In this document: one piece after another, positions 1 to 7,081 of the stretch
How positions within the stretch are numbered: the first letter of the stretch is position 1
Layout: every line of letters starts with the position of its first letter
NCBI GenBank assembly: GCA_903905285.1
Contig: CAIVFQ010000100.1
Span: 1-10,530, forward strand
DNA: 10,530 nucleotides
Reading direction: 5' to 3'
From: an uncultured Alphaproteobacteria bacterium
GTDB taxonomy: Bacteria; Pseudomonadota; Alphaproteobacteria; Paracaedibacterales; CAIULA01
Made by a program: the position numbers and the translations under genes
Notes under the pieces: generated by a model
Database searches by the model: none
Seen by the model: the letters and a program-made list of their open reading frames with translations, nothing else
What the model was told of the DNA's origin: nothing

Positions 1-133
1 AAACATATTCGGAGATATCAAAACTTTTAAAATCCTTGCGGATCGTTATCGCAATAAACGAAAACGATATAACGTAAAATTCAAAATCATCGCTGGAATC
101 GTCAATCTCAAAAATGGATTCGCTATAGCCTAA
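1..133 (+). CDS. IS5-family-like transposase, C-terminal fragment (partial at window edge)
   Basis: An open frame enters from the left edge (first full codon at position 2) and ends at TAA 131-133, giving about 43 residues. They include NIFGDIKTFKILADRY, followed by a basic RNKRKRYN stretch and KFKIIAGIVNL. This resembles the end of IS5-type DDE transposases, where the last catalytic Glu is followed by a 'FG..K.F..LA.RYRN.RKR' block. The Lys at about nt 20-22 would be the conserved Lys after the Glu, and the Glu itself would lie just outside the window. No gene start is visible, so it cannot be told whether the element is intact or a remnant. The right end of the IS should lie within the next few tens of bases (about 134-180), but the other inverted repeat is not in the window, so the boundary cannot be fixed. 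The family call rests on recalled motif similarity. Confidence 0.6.
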   Translation, partial: NIFGDIKTFKILADRYRNKRKRYNVKFKIIAGIVNLKNGFAIA

Positions 134-187
134 ACAAAAATGGGGAAATGGGGATCATGTCACTCTCTTGCAACAAACTATCTCGAC

Positions 188-454
188 TTACGCAGCAGGT
201 TTAATATGCAACAGCATCAATATTTGCGTAATATTTCGAACGCCGCCCCCTGTTAGACTAAGAACAAGACAATCCTCTGTTGCCTCTCCCTTCCCCGGCA
301 GAGAAACCCCTGCTCCCATGCTCGAAGAACAACCAGAACGTCGCTCATCACGACACTTAAGCTCGCCATCAGTCGCTGTGGCTTGAGGTGACAAATGGAA
401 ACAGAATATTGCTAAAATACAAAGCATTAGGGAACGAACGATTACACAACTCAT
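188..454 (-). CDS. Small secreted orphan protein (88 aa)
   Basis: I do not recognise this protein. Residues 1-27 form a good Sec signal peptide: a short n-region with R7, a hydrophobic core LMLCILAIFCFHL, then a plausible AXA cleavage site (A25-T-A27). The mature part is about 60 residues, contains several Cys and Ser (RRSGCSSSMGAG) and ends in a weakly hydrophobic stretch (ITQILMLLHI). The start at 452-454 keeps the whole signal peptide. A weak GAGA-type ribosome site lies just upstream on the minus strand. The gene ends about 50 bases from the transposase stop, so the IS insertion sits at its 3' side and may have altered its C-terminus. The plus-strand frame overlapping it looks like a shadow. 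Being short and unsupported by homology, it could still be a chance frame, though the signal peptide argues against that. Confidence 0.45.
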   Translation of the reverse strand: MSCVIVRSLMLCILAIFCFHLSPQATATDGELKCRDERRSGCSSSMGAGVSLPGKGEATEDCLVLSLTGGGVRNITQILMLLHIKPAA

Positions 455-653
455 TACAATTTCTCTTAAAATATTACAACTACGCTAAGTAAATAAGATT
501 ATATTAAAATTGTCAAGATAGCGTGACACTATCAAGGCAACCTATTAAAAAGAAAAAAATGATTTTGTGAATTGAATTAAGGCCAGGTCTTTTCCAGGCA
601 TACTGACCTACAAGCGGGGAGTTTTTTTAAACACTTTCTCACTCACGCAAACT

Positions 654-917
654 TCAACCTGCCTCATTGTTATCCTCCTTTAAGGGTATGGAATTTTCTA
701 GCAACCGGCTGTCTAAGGAAAGGGTTATATTTAACGTATTCAAAATTTTAAACAAAATTTCTAGCTGCACGTTTTTTTCTCCCCCCTCTAACCGTTGCAC
801 GGCTGTTCGACTAACCCCTGCCAATAAAGCCAAGGTCTGTTGGGATAATTTGGCGGGCTTTCGATGCCAAATTACAGATTTAGCCAGCGCGGCGAATTGA
901 AAATCATTTCTTTTCAT
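654..917 (-). CDS. HipB/XRE-like helix-turn-helix protein, orphan (87 aa)
   Basis: This is a small DNA-binding protein of the Cro/C1-XRE superfamily, closest in style to HipB/Y4mF-type antitoxin regulators. The helix-turn-helix occupies roughly residues 24-46 (LSQQTLALLAGVSRTAVQRL), where 'LAGVSRTAVQRLE' is the classic recognition-helix pattern. It is followed by the typical 'G...V.LEILFKILNTLNITLSL' tail that packs the dimer. HipB normally pairs with a HipA kinase toxin downstream. Here nothing like HipA follows: 455-653 has no supported gene, so this is an orphan regulator or a remnant of a toxin-antitoxin pair. The gene is divergent from the patatin-like gene, and the shared 918-1099 intergenic region holds a short dyad (1027-1043) it might bind. 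No convincing Shine-Dalgarno precedes the ATG at 915-917. The family call is firm; toxin-antitoxin membership is inference. Confidence 0.75.
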   Translation of the reverse strand: MKRNDFQFAALAKSVIWHRKPAKLSQQTLALLAGVSRTAVQRLEGGEKNVQLEILFKILNTLNITLSLDSRLLENSIPLKEDNNEAG

Positions 918-1026
918 CTTTTTGATTCACACATAAAGCAACAGCATCCCTCCCATGAATAATAGCTTCAAAACCATGCAAAAAAAGTAAAATGCTTCTT
1001 TTGAAAAGCTTTTTTGAACTCTTCAT

Positions 1027-1043
1027 CTTAATGAAATATTAAG
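1027..1043. promoter_or_regulatory. Candidate operator dyad between HTH gene and patatin gene
   Basis: A perfect 6-5-6 inverted repeat, CTTAAT-GAAAT-ATTAAG, lies in the divergent intergenic region. XRE-family repressors usually bind dyads of this size and autoregulate. A TATAAAT at 1071-1077 downstream could be the -10 of the patatin promoter, which would place the dyad just upstream of its -35 region. AT-rich DNA produces such dyads by chance, so confidence is low. Confidence 0.22.
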
Positions 1044-1099
1044 CCCTTACCCTTCAAAATATAGGAAGATTATAAATATATCCTTAGTTTGAGTAGACA

Positions 1100-1137
1100 A
1101 TGGCACACAAAAAAAAGTAGCTTTGGCGTTACAAAGC
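1100..1137 (+). other. Candidate -1 frameshift/slippage site at the start of the patatin gene
   Basis: The ATG at 1100-1102 opens a frame reading M-A-H-K-K-K and then stops at TAG 1118-1120. The tract 1109-1116 is A8, and 1111-1117 is A AAA AAG in the correct phase, the heptamer used for -1 frameshifting in E. coli dnaX and many IS elements. A -1 shift there gives M-A-H-K-K-K-V-A-L-A-L-Q-S-G-G, exactly the expected patatin N-terminus with its first beta strand. Transcriptional slippage from A8 to A9 would give the same protein. A perfect 6-bp stem (GCTTTG 1120-1125, CAAAGC 1132-1137, 6-nt loop) begins 2 nt after the heptamer, which is closer than usual for a stimulator. A one-base assembly error or a real inactivating deletion are alternatives. 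Confidence 0.5.
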
Positions 1138-2151
1138 GGCGGATCTCATGGTGCCTTTACCTGGGGGGTTCTTGATCGTCTATTAGAAGATGATCGTTTG
1201 GAAATCGAAGGGGTAACAGGAACAGGCGCTGGCGGCATGAATGCTGTGGCTTTGGCCCAAGGTTTAATGCGTGGAGGCTCTCAAGGGGGCCGCACGGAAT
1301 TAAGGAATTTTTGGAAAGCCATTCACGAGGTTGGGAAAAAAAGCCCTCTGAATAACCGGGGCCCTGTAGACAAAATGATGAACAGGTTTACCATGCACAG
1401 CTCACCAGGGCTTATCATGTTTGACTATCTTAGCCGTATGTTTTCACCGTACGAGCTGAACCCTATGGGGACTGACCCATTAAAAGACGTTATCAAAAAA
1501 AGTTTCGATTTTGAAGCGTTGCGGACTTCTTCCAAATGCAAAATTTATTTGTGCGCAACCCACGTCTTCACGGGCCGCTTAAAAATTTTTAGCACACCAG
1601 AACTAAAATTAGAAAGTTTAATGGCAACCGCCTGTTTACCAACCATTCGCAATGCCGTTTTGGTTGATGGCGAATATTATTGGGATGGTGGCTTTGTTGG
1701 CAACCCAGTCTTTTTCCCTTTAATTTATGATTGTGAAACCCCTGACATCATCTTGGTTCAATTAAACCCTACGGTACGAAACAAACTGCCAACCACATCT
1801 CGCGAAATTGGGGATCGTTTAAATGAGGTCACCAACAATACATCGGTTGTTCGTGAAATGCGCGCCATTTCCTATATCACTGATCTTATTGACAAAGGCA
1901 TTATTGAAAAAGGCAAAGTCAAACGTTTGAACATGCACCTTATTGAAGATGAAGCTGTCTTCCAAGAATTGGGTTGGTCTAGCAAATTGAACACAGAATG
2001 GGAATTTTTCACCCATTTATTTGAAAAAGGTCGCCAAGCCGCTGACACCTGGTTAAAGGATAATTATGATTCGATTGGCGTCAAAACAACGGCTCCTATG
2101 AAAGAACATTTTGTTGGGCCAAAGTGGAAAGACTCCAATAAACACATTTAA
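1123..2151 (+). CDS. Patatin-like phospholipase family protein, Ser nucleophile replaced by Gly
   Basis: Patatin-like proteins are Ser-Asp acyl hydrolases acting on phospholipids. This open frame (342 aa from a TTG; 350 aa if read through the leader at 1100) matches the bacterial type closely. It has a glycine-rich oxyanion region at residues 4-16 (QSGGSHGAFTWGV), a nucleophile-elbow region (30-41) and catalytic Asp188 in WDGGFVGNP, followed by a C-terminal domain. Two odd points are direct. The elbow, normally G-T-S-A-G, reads G-T-G-A-G, with Gly35 encoded by GGC at 1225-1227, one transition away from AGC Ser. The usual first Gly of the oxyanion motif is Ser5. The TTG start would also drop the first beta strand, and the natural ATG at 1100 lies in another frame. 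Either this is a recoded pseudoenzyme or a gene decaying in place with an otherwise intact frame. Family call strong; hydrolase activity doubtful. Confidence 0.8.
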   Translation: MALQSGGSHGAFTWGVLDRLLEDDRLEIEGVTGTGAGGMNAVALAQGLMRGGSQGGRTELRNFWKAIHEVGKKSPLNNRGPVDKMMNRFTMHSSPGLIMFDYLSRMFSPYELNPMGTDPLKDVIKKSFDFEALRTSSKCKIYLCATHVFTGRLKIFSTPELKLESLMATACLPTIRNAVLVDGEYYWDGGFVGNPVFFPLIYDCETPDIILVQLNPTVRNKLPTTSREIGDRLNEVTNNTSVVREMRAISYITDLIDKGIIEKGKVKRLNMHLIEDEAVFQELGWSSKLNTEWEFFTHLFEKGRQAADTWLKDNYDSIGVKTTAPMKEHFVGPKWKDSNKHI

Positions 2152-2160
2152 AACCATCAT

Positions 2161-2210
2161 AACCGTACGTCCTCTCCCCTCTTCTTGGAGGAAGAGAGAG
2201 GACCGTATGG
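2161..2210. terminator. Long hairpin between convergent genes, likely bidirectional terminator
   Basis: The arms 2163-2184 and 2188-2210 pair over about 20 positions with a few mismatches and one bulge (outer CCGTACG with CGTATGG, inner CCTCTC with GAGAGG, then CTTC with GGAG) around a 3-nt loop. It sits 11 bases after the patatin stop and 22 bases from the stop of the convergent secreted-protein gene. It lacks a clean T-run, but AT-rich flanks follow on both sides. Confidence 0.55.
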
Positions 2211-2232
2211 TAATTTATTAGCTAATTTTCTC

Positions 2233-3144
2233 TTAGTACTTCAGACAGGGATACTGTGCGAATAGGAAAGCAGATAAACTCATAAGCGTCGACATGAAGG
2301 GCCATCCCGCATAGCTTGCGTACGCACCTAAACTTAACAAAGGCAATGACAACTTATAAAAAGGAAGAGTTTTCTGCCAATAAGAAGGCTTTTTTGCCTG
2401 AGCATCAGTGATGCTTTTTTGATTATCTTGCACCTGAGAGATAATATCTTTCATAAAATCTGGGTAACTTCCCCTCTTATCAAGCTCAACAGCAAGAATA
2501 GTTGAATGAGTAAGTTCACCTAACAAACCTGCAACCTCAAAACTTAGAACAAATGCACCACCTATTCTTATAGGTGGGTACAGAACTGCATCACGAAGCA
2601 ATCCAAGTCTTTGAGAGAGAAAAAAACAATCTGGACAAGGGGGAAGGTCTCCCAAACAGGCCGAAATAAAGTTCTTCACATCTCCCATAAATGGCACAGA
2701 GAATAAAGGAACCCAGTATCTTAAAACTCGAGTAGAGCTAGCAGGTTTTAGACGCTGTAGTTGCAATGGCGCTCCTTCGGGCATGTCTTGTCCGTCTTTC
2801 TCTAAAACAGAACCAGCCTGAGCACCTCTTACATTCCTTCGTCTCAATAAGCTTTCATCCCCAGTTTTTTCCTCTTGAACGTGTTCGTCTGACCGAACAG
2901 CTTCAAGAACAATTCTACCCGAAGCTATTAACGAGTGAATCTGTTCCCGGAGGGCAGCTTCATCGCTTGAATGTGCCGACGCTGGCGGATTTTCTTCATG
3001 ACTAATACTAGCGACTAAAGCTGACTTCGGCTTCTCTTGTTCAAGGGGACTTCCATCGCTTGAATGTGCCTCTGATAGACACATGGTTAAAACTAAAAAA
3101 CTTCCTAAAATTTTCCAGATAGATACGCCCTGGATACTTTTCAT
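2233..3144 (-). CDS. Secreted or membrane-anchored orphan protein (303 aa)
   Basis: I do not recognise this protein. The ATG at 3142-3144 is chosen because AAGGAG (3151-3156 on the minus strand) precedes it by 6 nt and because it begins a textbook signal peptide, MKSIQGVSIWKILGSFLVLTM, with likely cleavage after A26. A longer frame to 3231 would bury the signal and lacks this support. Residues 27-130 are polar, low-complexity and Ser/Glu-rich, with the segment AHSSD occurring twice. The middle carries a compact cysteine group C163-x6-C170-x2-C173 (around GDLPPCPDC). Hydrophobic stretches lie at about 193-211 and 264-298, the latter long enough for a hairpin of two membrane helices. It may be an inner-membrane or exported protein with a flexible N-terminal region. 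It is convergent with the patatin gene and downstream of uvrC on the same strand. Function unknown. Confidence 0.65.
   Translation of the reverse strand: MKSIQGVSIWKILGSFLVLTMCLSEAHSSDGSPLEQEKPKSALVASISHEENPPASAHSSDEAALREQIHSLIASGRIVLEAVRSDEHVQEEKTGDESLLRRRNVRGAQAGSVLEKDGQDMPEGAPLQLQRLKPASSTRVLRYWVPLFSVPFMGDVKNFISACLGDLPPCPDCFFLSQRLGLLRDAVLYPPIRIGGAFVLSFEVAGLLGELTHSTILAVELDKRGSYPDFMKDIISQVQDNQKSITDAQAKKPSYWQKTLPFYKLSLPLLSLGAYASYAGWPFMSTLMSLSAFLFAQYPCLKY
2961..3070 (-). repeat. 17-bp direct repeat within the secreted 303-aa gene
   Basis: The sequence CATCGCTTGAATGTGCC occurs exactly at 2961-2977 and 3054-3070, 93 bp apart (31 codons, in frame). On the coding strand each copy encodes AHSSD. 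This is consistent with an internal in-frame duplication whose remaining parts have diverged. Confidence 0.6.
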
Positions 3145-3318
3145 TTTATGCTCCTTGTTTATTAATTTAACAAAAATATTCCACCATAAAAACAACCCGC
3201 AGTTTGCTGTTTCCCTATAAAACTCTGCCATCTCTATGAAGGGTGAATTTTAAATTAATTTTAGCTTAAATGATTTTTTTATATAAGTCTTCCCTCGTTA
3301 TTCACAAATCGAAGGAAC

Positions 3319-5193
3319 TTAACCCTCATGAAAATGTTGGTAAATTTTTAAGGCGACCGAACGGCTAATTCCTTTCACAACCTCCAAGTCTGAAAGACCA
3401 GCTGTAGACACCCCCTGTGCTGAACCAAAGTGTTGTAGCAACAATTTTTTACGGGCAGCACCGATCCCGATTATTTCATCAAGCTTTGATTGCCCCAAAA
3501 TCTTGGTTCGTTTGGCCCTATGGGTTCCAATCGCAAAACGGTGCGCCTCATCCCTTAAACGCTGCAGAAAATGAAGCAATGGGCTGTTCCCTTCCAACAT
3601 AAAAGGATCACGACCCGGCATAAAAAACCGTTCTTTGCCAGCGTCCCGATCGGGGCCTTTAGCAATCGCTACCACAGGAATATCGACACCTAGTTCTGAC
3701 ATGACCTGAACAACCGCCGACAGCTGACCCTGCCCGCCATCAATGAGCAATAAATCCGGTCGTTGCCAAGACTCTTCATCCTGGCGCGTCAACCGACGCC
3801 TTAAAACTTCCCGCATCATGCCATAGTCATCGCGCATATCCAGCGTTTCCTTGATCATAAACTTACGATAGGCCTTTTTTTCAAACCCTTGAGAAGTGGC
3901 CACCACCATCACCCCATAAGCCTGTTTCCCCTGAAGGTGGCTGTTATCATAAATTTCGATTCGTTGCGGCAAAGCAGGCAGCTCAAACACCTCAACCAGT
4001 TCCTTAAAAATACGCATCATCGAGGCTGATTCAATCTGCTTGCGCTCGAGGCTGCCGCGGGCATTCATTAAGGCGTGATCAACCACTTCCTTTTTCACCC
4101 CTTGCTTGGGTATTTGCCATTCGGTTGTTTGATGATGATGTTCTTTCAAAGCCGTCCGAATAAGCCCCAATTCACTGGCCTTATGACTAAGCAAGACAAG
4201 CGGCGCCGGCGCCCGTTCTTGGTAAAATTGGGTTAGAAAAGCCGCCAAGCTGTCCTCCAGATTTTCCTCGGCCGTGTGTTTTAAGAAAAATGATTCCGTA
4301 CCAAGATTACGCCCATGACGGAAAAAGAAGATTTGAACACAGGTCTGACCACCAGCCTGTGCCAAACCAATGACATCGGCCTCATACAAACCACTGATGT
4401 TAATACGCTGACGGCTTTGAATAGACGTTAACAAACGCAAACGATCCCGATAACCAGCTGCTTTCTCGTAATCCATAATGGCGCTGGCTGCATTCATTTG
4501 TTCAGCCAAATATTGTTGAACTTGATCAGCTTTCCCCAAAAGAAAATTTTTAGCCTGACGGATCGATTCAGCATAATCATCAACACTGATTTTCCCAACG
4601 CATGGTGCCGCACACCGCTTAATATCATACTGTAAGCAGGGTCGTGTTCTGTTCGCAAAATAACTGTCTTGGCAATTACGAATTTGAAAAACGCGTTGCA
4701 AGGTTAAAACGGCCTCATCAACCGCCATGACCGAGGCAAAAGGACCATAATAATCCCCCTTACTTACTTTAGGACCCCGATGTTTCGTAATCCGCGAGAA
4801 GGAATGATCGGCCGTCAACAGAATGTAGGGAAAAGACTTATCATCTTTTAGTAAAATGTTATAGCGCGGCTGTAATTTCTTGATCAGGTTGCTTTCTAAA
4901 AGCAATGCTTCGGTTTCCGTGTGGGTAGTAACCACCTCCATCCGCACCGTTTCAGCCACCATCCGTTGCAACCGATGGGGCAGTTTATGCACAAGCGTAT
5001 ATGAGATTACCCTTTTTTTAAGATTTTTAGCCTTACCAACATATAAAATATTATCTTGCTCGCCCAGCATGCGGTACACACCCGGCGAAGACGACAAGGT
5101 TTTCACAACACCTAAGATCACCTTTACGCCTGATACTAAACGCTCAGAAAGTTTCGGAAAACCGTTATCGGGATTGGGGGCATCATCTGTCAT
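3319..5193 (-). CDS. uvrC: UvrABC system protein C (excinuclease subunit)
   Basis: UvrC makes both incisions around bulky DNA lesions after UvrA/UvrB recognition in cytoplasmic nucleotide-excision repair. The 624-residue protein has all parts in order. The GIY-YIG nuclease comprises GVY 38-40, YVGKAKNLKKR 51-61 and E100, for the 3' incision. The Cys cluster is C174, C186, C194, C198, a likely Fe-S site. The UVR motif that binds UvrB is at about 226-261. The RNase H-like nuclease for the 5' incision has DNSH at D416, D485 in LLIDGG and H551 in RDEAHRFA. A C-terminal helix-hairpin-helix pair lies at about 572-624 (IIGIGAARKKLLLQHFG, VKGISRSVALKIYQHF). The start at 5191-5193 leaves about 30 residues before the nuclease domain, as in other alphaproteobacteria; the ribosome site there (AGGGA) is very close to the ATG. 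It appears intact and is divergent from the large secreted-protein gene. Confidence 0.97.
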   Translation of the reverse strand: MTDDAPNPDNGFPKLSERLVSGVKVILGVVKTLSSSPGVYRMLGEQDNILYVGKAKNLKKRVISYTLVHKLPHRLQRMVAETVRMEVVTTHTETEALLLESNLIKKLQPRYNILLKDDKSFPYILLTADHSFSRITKHRGPKVSKGDYYGPFASVMAVDEAVLTLQRVFQIRNCQDSYFANRTRPCLQYDIKRCAAPCVGKISVDDYAESIRQAKNFLLGKADQVQQYLAEQMNAASAIMDYEKAAGYRDRLRLLTSIQSRQRINISGLYEADVIGLAQAGGQTCVQIFFFRHGRNLGTESFFLKHTAEENLEDSLAAFLTQFYQERAPAPLVLLSHKASELGLIRTALKEHHHQTTEWQIPKQGVKKEVVDHALMNARGSLERKQIESASMMRIFKELVEVFELPALPQRIEIYDNSHLQGKQAYGVMVVATSQGFEKKAYRKFMIKETLDMRDDYGMMREVLRRRLTRQDEESWQRPDLLLIDGGQGQLSAVVQVMSELGVDIPVVAIAKGPDRDAGKERFFMPGRDPFMLEGNSPLLHFLQRLRDEAHRFAIGTHRAKRTKILGQSKLDEIIGIGAARKKLLLQHFGSAQGVSTAGLSDLEVVKGISRSVALKIYQHFHEG

Positions 5194-5280
5194 TCCCTGA
5201 TATCAGCATTGTCATCTCTAAAAATCAAGATAGGAAACATTCGGATTCGCCCCTAAGTCCACAAAATGGTTAATAAAGTA

Positions 5281-5310
5281 TTAATAAATAAAAAAAAAAT
5301 TTAGTATACT
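5281..5310 (+). promoter_or_regulatory. Possible sigma70 promoter of the large secreted-protein gene
   Basis: A -10-like TATACT lies at 5305-5310 with a weak -35-like TTAATA at 5281-5286 (18-nt spacer) and an A-tract between them. This would give a leader of about 50 nt before the ATG at 5367. The region is very AT-rich, so alternative boxes (for example TTGAAA at 5314-5319) exist. Confidence 0.3.
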
Positions 5311-5366
5311 TGTTTGAAATTTTATATAAAATTATATTAAATGTTTCCCTTAAAAGGTCAAAGCTC

Positions 5367-7028
5367 ATGAAATCGATTTTTAAACGCAAAACGCTAATCG
5401 CCCTCAACCTAATGTTACTATTAGGAATGTCCACCAAAGGCCACTCTGGCGAAGGGGGAAGTATCTCTTCTCCTCAACAATTAGTAGCTGCCACTGCCTC
5501 AAACAGCGCCCCTGTTACTGTTGCTGTTACCATTCGAGACCCGTTCACGCCAAGTGATCGCGATGATCTTAGAGAAATCAGAAGGCAGGTTGGCAGCAAC
5601 ACACCCACAGTAAGTACTTTTGTAGGCAGAATTGGAAGTCCCGATGATTTAATGATAATCCCTAGAAACCCGTCCAACACAGTTTTTAGTGTTATCAACC
5701 ATTTGGTTGAAAGTATGGGGACTCGACCCACAACTGGCCCTACGAACATTTTCGCCTTATTGGCAGCCATCAATGGCTCAATCTCCTCAGTTTCTGGTGC
5801 GACTAGCACCAGTTTGACTGAAGTTTTAACAAGAATAGGCGCTGTTGCACCAAGCGGTTCAGACCTATTTACTCAAATTGCCGGAATTCTCGCTGCCATC
5901 ACAACTAGCGAAAGAAATGTTCGGGGTGACATAGCTCTCATCACCCCTGCAATAACCAGAGAATCAGTATTAACCAGGACTACTGTCACTACTAGTGAAA
6001 CAGCCGTTCTGGCCGCTATCGCCAGAATTGCCACCTCAGTGGGGACAGGCAATACAGACATAACTTCAATACTAAGGTTAATTGGCGCCGCACCTGTAAT
6101 CCTTTATCAAACAATCATCGATGGTGATACACGGATATTAAATGCCATTGGTGGAATTTCAACTCAAGTTGGAACAGGCAATACAAATATCACCCAGATC
6201 CTCACGAATATTGGTATCTTGACGAACTTTATGGGCTCACCAACGGGTTGCCACACCACCCTGTTCAGCACGCTTCATACCATTCTTGAAGAAATTCGCA
6301 CCATGAGCATTGCAACCCCCTGTGGTTTCAAAAAGTATTTAAAATTCATTCATGAAGGTCAGGAACGTTTAGAACAAGGCCAAGCTCAGCTGGGGAACGG
6401 AATGCTGCGGTTATTGCAGCAGCTTTGTGTGGGTGATGCTGGAGAAAGATACCTTCCGAAAGCCCTTGTTGGCATTAATGAAGGCGTGCAAGAGATTCTA
6501 GATCATTTAAGCCATTCTTCAGGAGCTAGCGGCCCATCCCGCGAAAGCGCAGTGATCATCGAATTGCTAGAGGACTCTTCAGAAAAAACGGAGCTTCTAG
6601 CGCGCAGCAACCTTCATATACACAAAGAACTAAGAGAGATAAGAGAACAAACAGCCAGAGTTGTTGAAATCTTAGAAGATGATGACAGACGACCATCATC
6701 ACCCCATGCCAAAGGCGATGAATACGAAGAGTTAGTTGAAACCGTTGGTACATTCAAAGACCCCCGCTTTACAGTGGCCGCCAGTTTAGAAGCCATCGTT
6801 GGTGGATTTGGGAAGCTCGCCACACACGAACATGTGACCGTTTTAACTAAAGGATTGCTGGCGCTCAACAATCAACAGGTGCAGATGTCGAAAGATATGA
6901 AGGAAGTGAAGCAAGAACTAAGAGAAACAAAAGGAATGCTTGCCCAACTTATTGCTGCCTTGAGTTCTCATCGCCCCCATCATGATGGTCATGACAGCGG
7001 CTCTGAATCAGACTGTTCCTCACGTTAG
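5367..7028 (+). CDS. Large secreted repeat/coiled-coil protein (553 aa), function unknown
   Basis: I do not recognise this protein. The ATG at 5367 is preferred over 5310 because AAAGG (5353-5357) precedes it at a fitting distance and because it opens a clear signal peptide, MKSIFKRKTLIALNLMLLLGM. Residues about 100-290 are Ala/Ile/Thr/Gly-rich with degenerate units of roughly 43 residues; the clearest pair is VGTGNTDIT at residue 225 and VGTGNTNIT at residue 268, each followed by 'ILxxIG'. Residues about 325-525 are charged and heptad-like (EGQERLEQGQAQL, KELREIREQTARVVEILEDD, KDMKEVKQELRETKGML), predicting coiled coil. The C-terminus is His/Ser/Asp-rich (HRPHHDGHDSGSESD). This architecture suggests an extracellular fibre, surface protein or effector, but no enzyme motif is visible. 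No secretion-system gene is nearby. It is divergent from uvrC and convergent with grpE. Confidence 0.75.
   Translation: MKSIFKRKTLIALNLMLLLGMSTKGHSGEGGSISSPQQLVAATASNSAPVTVAVTIRDPFTPSDRDDLREIRRQVGSNTPTVSTFVGRIGSPDDLMIIPRNPSNTVFSVINHLVESMGTRPTTGPTNIFALLAAINGSISSVSGATSTSLTEVLTRIGAVAPSGSDLFTQIAGILAAITTSERNVRGDIALITPAITRESVLTRTTVTTSETAVLAAIARIATSVGTGNTDITSILRLIGAAPVILYQTIIDGDTRILNAIGGISTQVGTGNTNITQILTNIGILTNFMGSPTGCHTTLFSTLHTILEEIRTMSIATPCGFKKYLKFIHEGQERLEQGQAQLGNGMLRLLQQLCVGDAGERYLPKALVGINEGVQEILDHLSHSSGASGPSRESAVIIELLEDSSEKTELLARSNLHIHKELREIREQTARVVEILEDDDRRPSSPHAKGDEYEELVETVGTFKDPRFTVAASLEAIVGGFGKLATHEHVTVLTKGLLALNNQQVQMSKDMKEVKQELRETKGMLAQLIAALSSHRPHHDGHDSGSESDCSSR
6039..6194 (+). repeat. In-frame 129-bp-period repeat in the large secreted-protein gene
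   Basis: The near-identical segments at about 6039-6065 and 6168-6194 (both containing ACAGGCAATACA, starting at 6045 and 6174) are 129 bp apart, which is 43 codons. They encode VGTGNTDIT and VGTGNTNIT. More diverged units (residues about 125-225, for example TNIFALLAAI and TQIAGILAAI) extend the pattern upstream. Confidence 0.65.
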
Positions 7029-7037
7029 TCATATTTA

Positions 7038-7073
7038 GTTTGAACAGCCCTATGTCTTAAGACATTTTCAAAC
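7038..7073. terminator. Nested inverted repeat after the large secreted-protein gene
   Basis: GTTTGAA (7038-7044) pairs with TTCAAAC (7067-7073), enclosing a perfect 14-bp palindrome ATGTCTTAAGACAT (7052-7065). It begins 10 bases after the stop codon. Position and symmetry suggest transcript termination or 3'-end protection, although only four T residues follow the inner stem. Confidence 0.4.
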
Positions 7074-7081
7074 GCATACAT

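Noticed and set aside
168..386. Plus-strand frame of 72 codons
   Set aside because: It overlaps the minus-strand secreted orphan, has no signal, motif or ribosome site, and is Pro/Arg/Ser-rich as expected for a shadow frame.
581..628. Possible terminator or riboswitch: AGGTC (585-589) / GACCT (605-609) followed by a T7 tract (622-628)
   Set aside because: The stem is only 5 bp with a 15-nt loop and is separated from the T-run by an unpaired G-rich stretch. No known riboswitch consensus was recognised.
3145..3231. Longer start for the 303-aa secreted protein
   Set aside because: The extra 29 residues would place the signal peptide internally, while a strong AAGGAG sits right before the ATG at 3144.
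5310..5366. Longer start for the large secreted protein
   Set aside because: The upstream ATG overlaps the likely -10 box and lacks a ribosome site; the start at 5367 gives a standard signal peptide.
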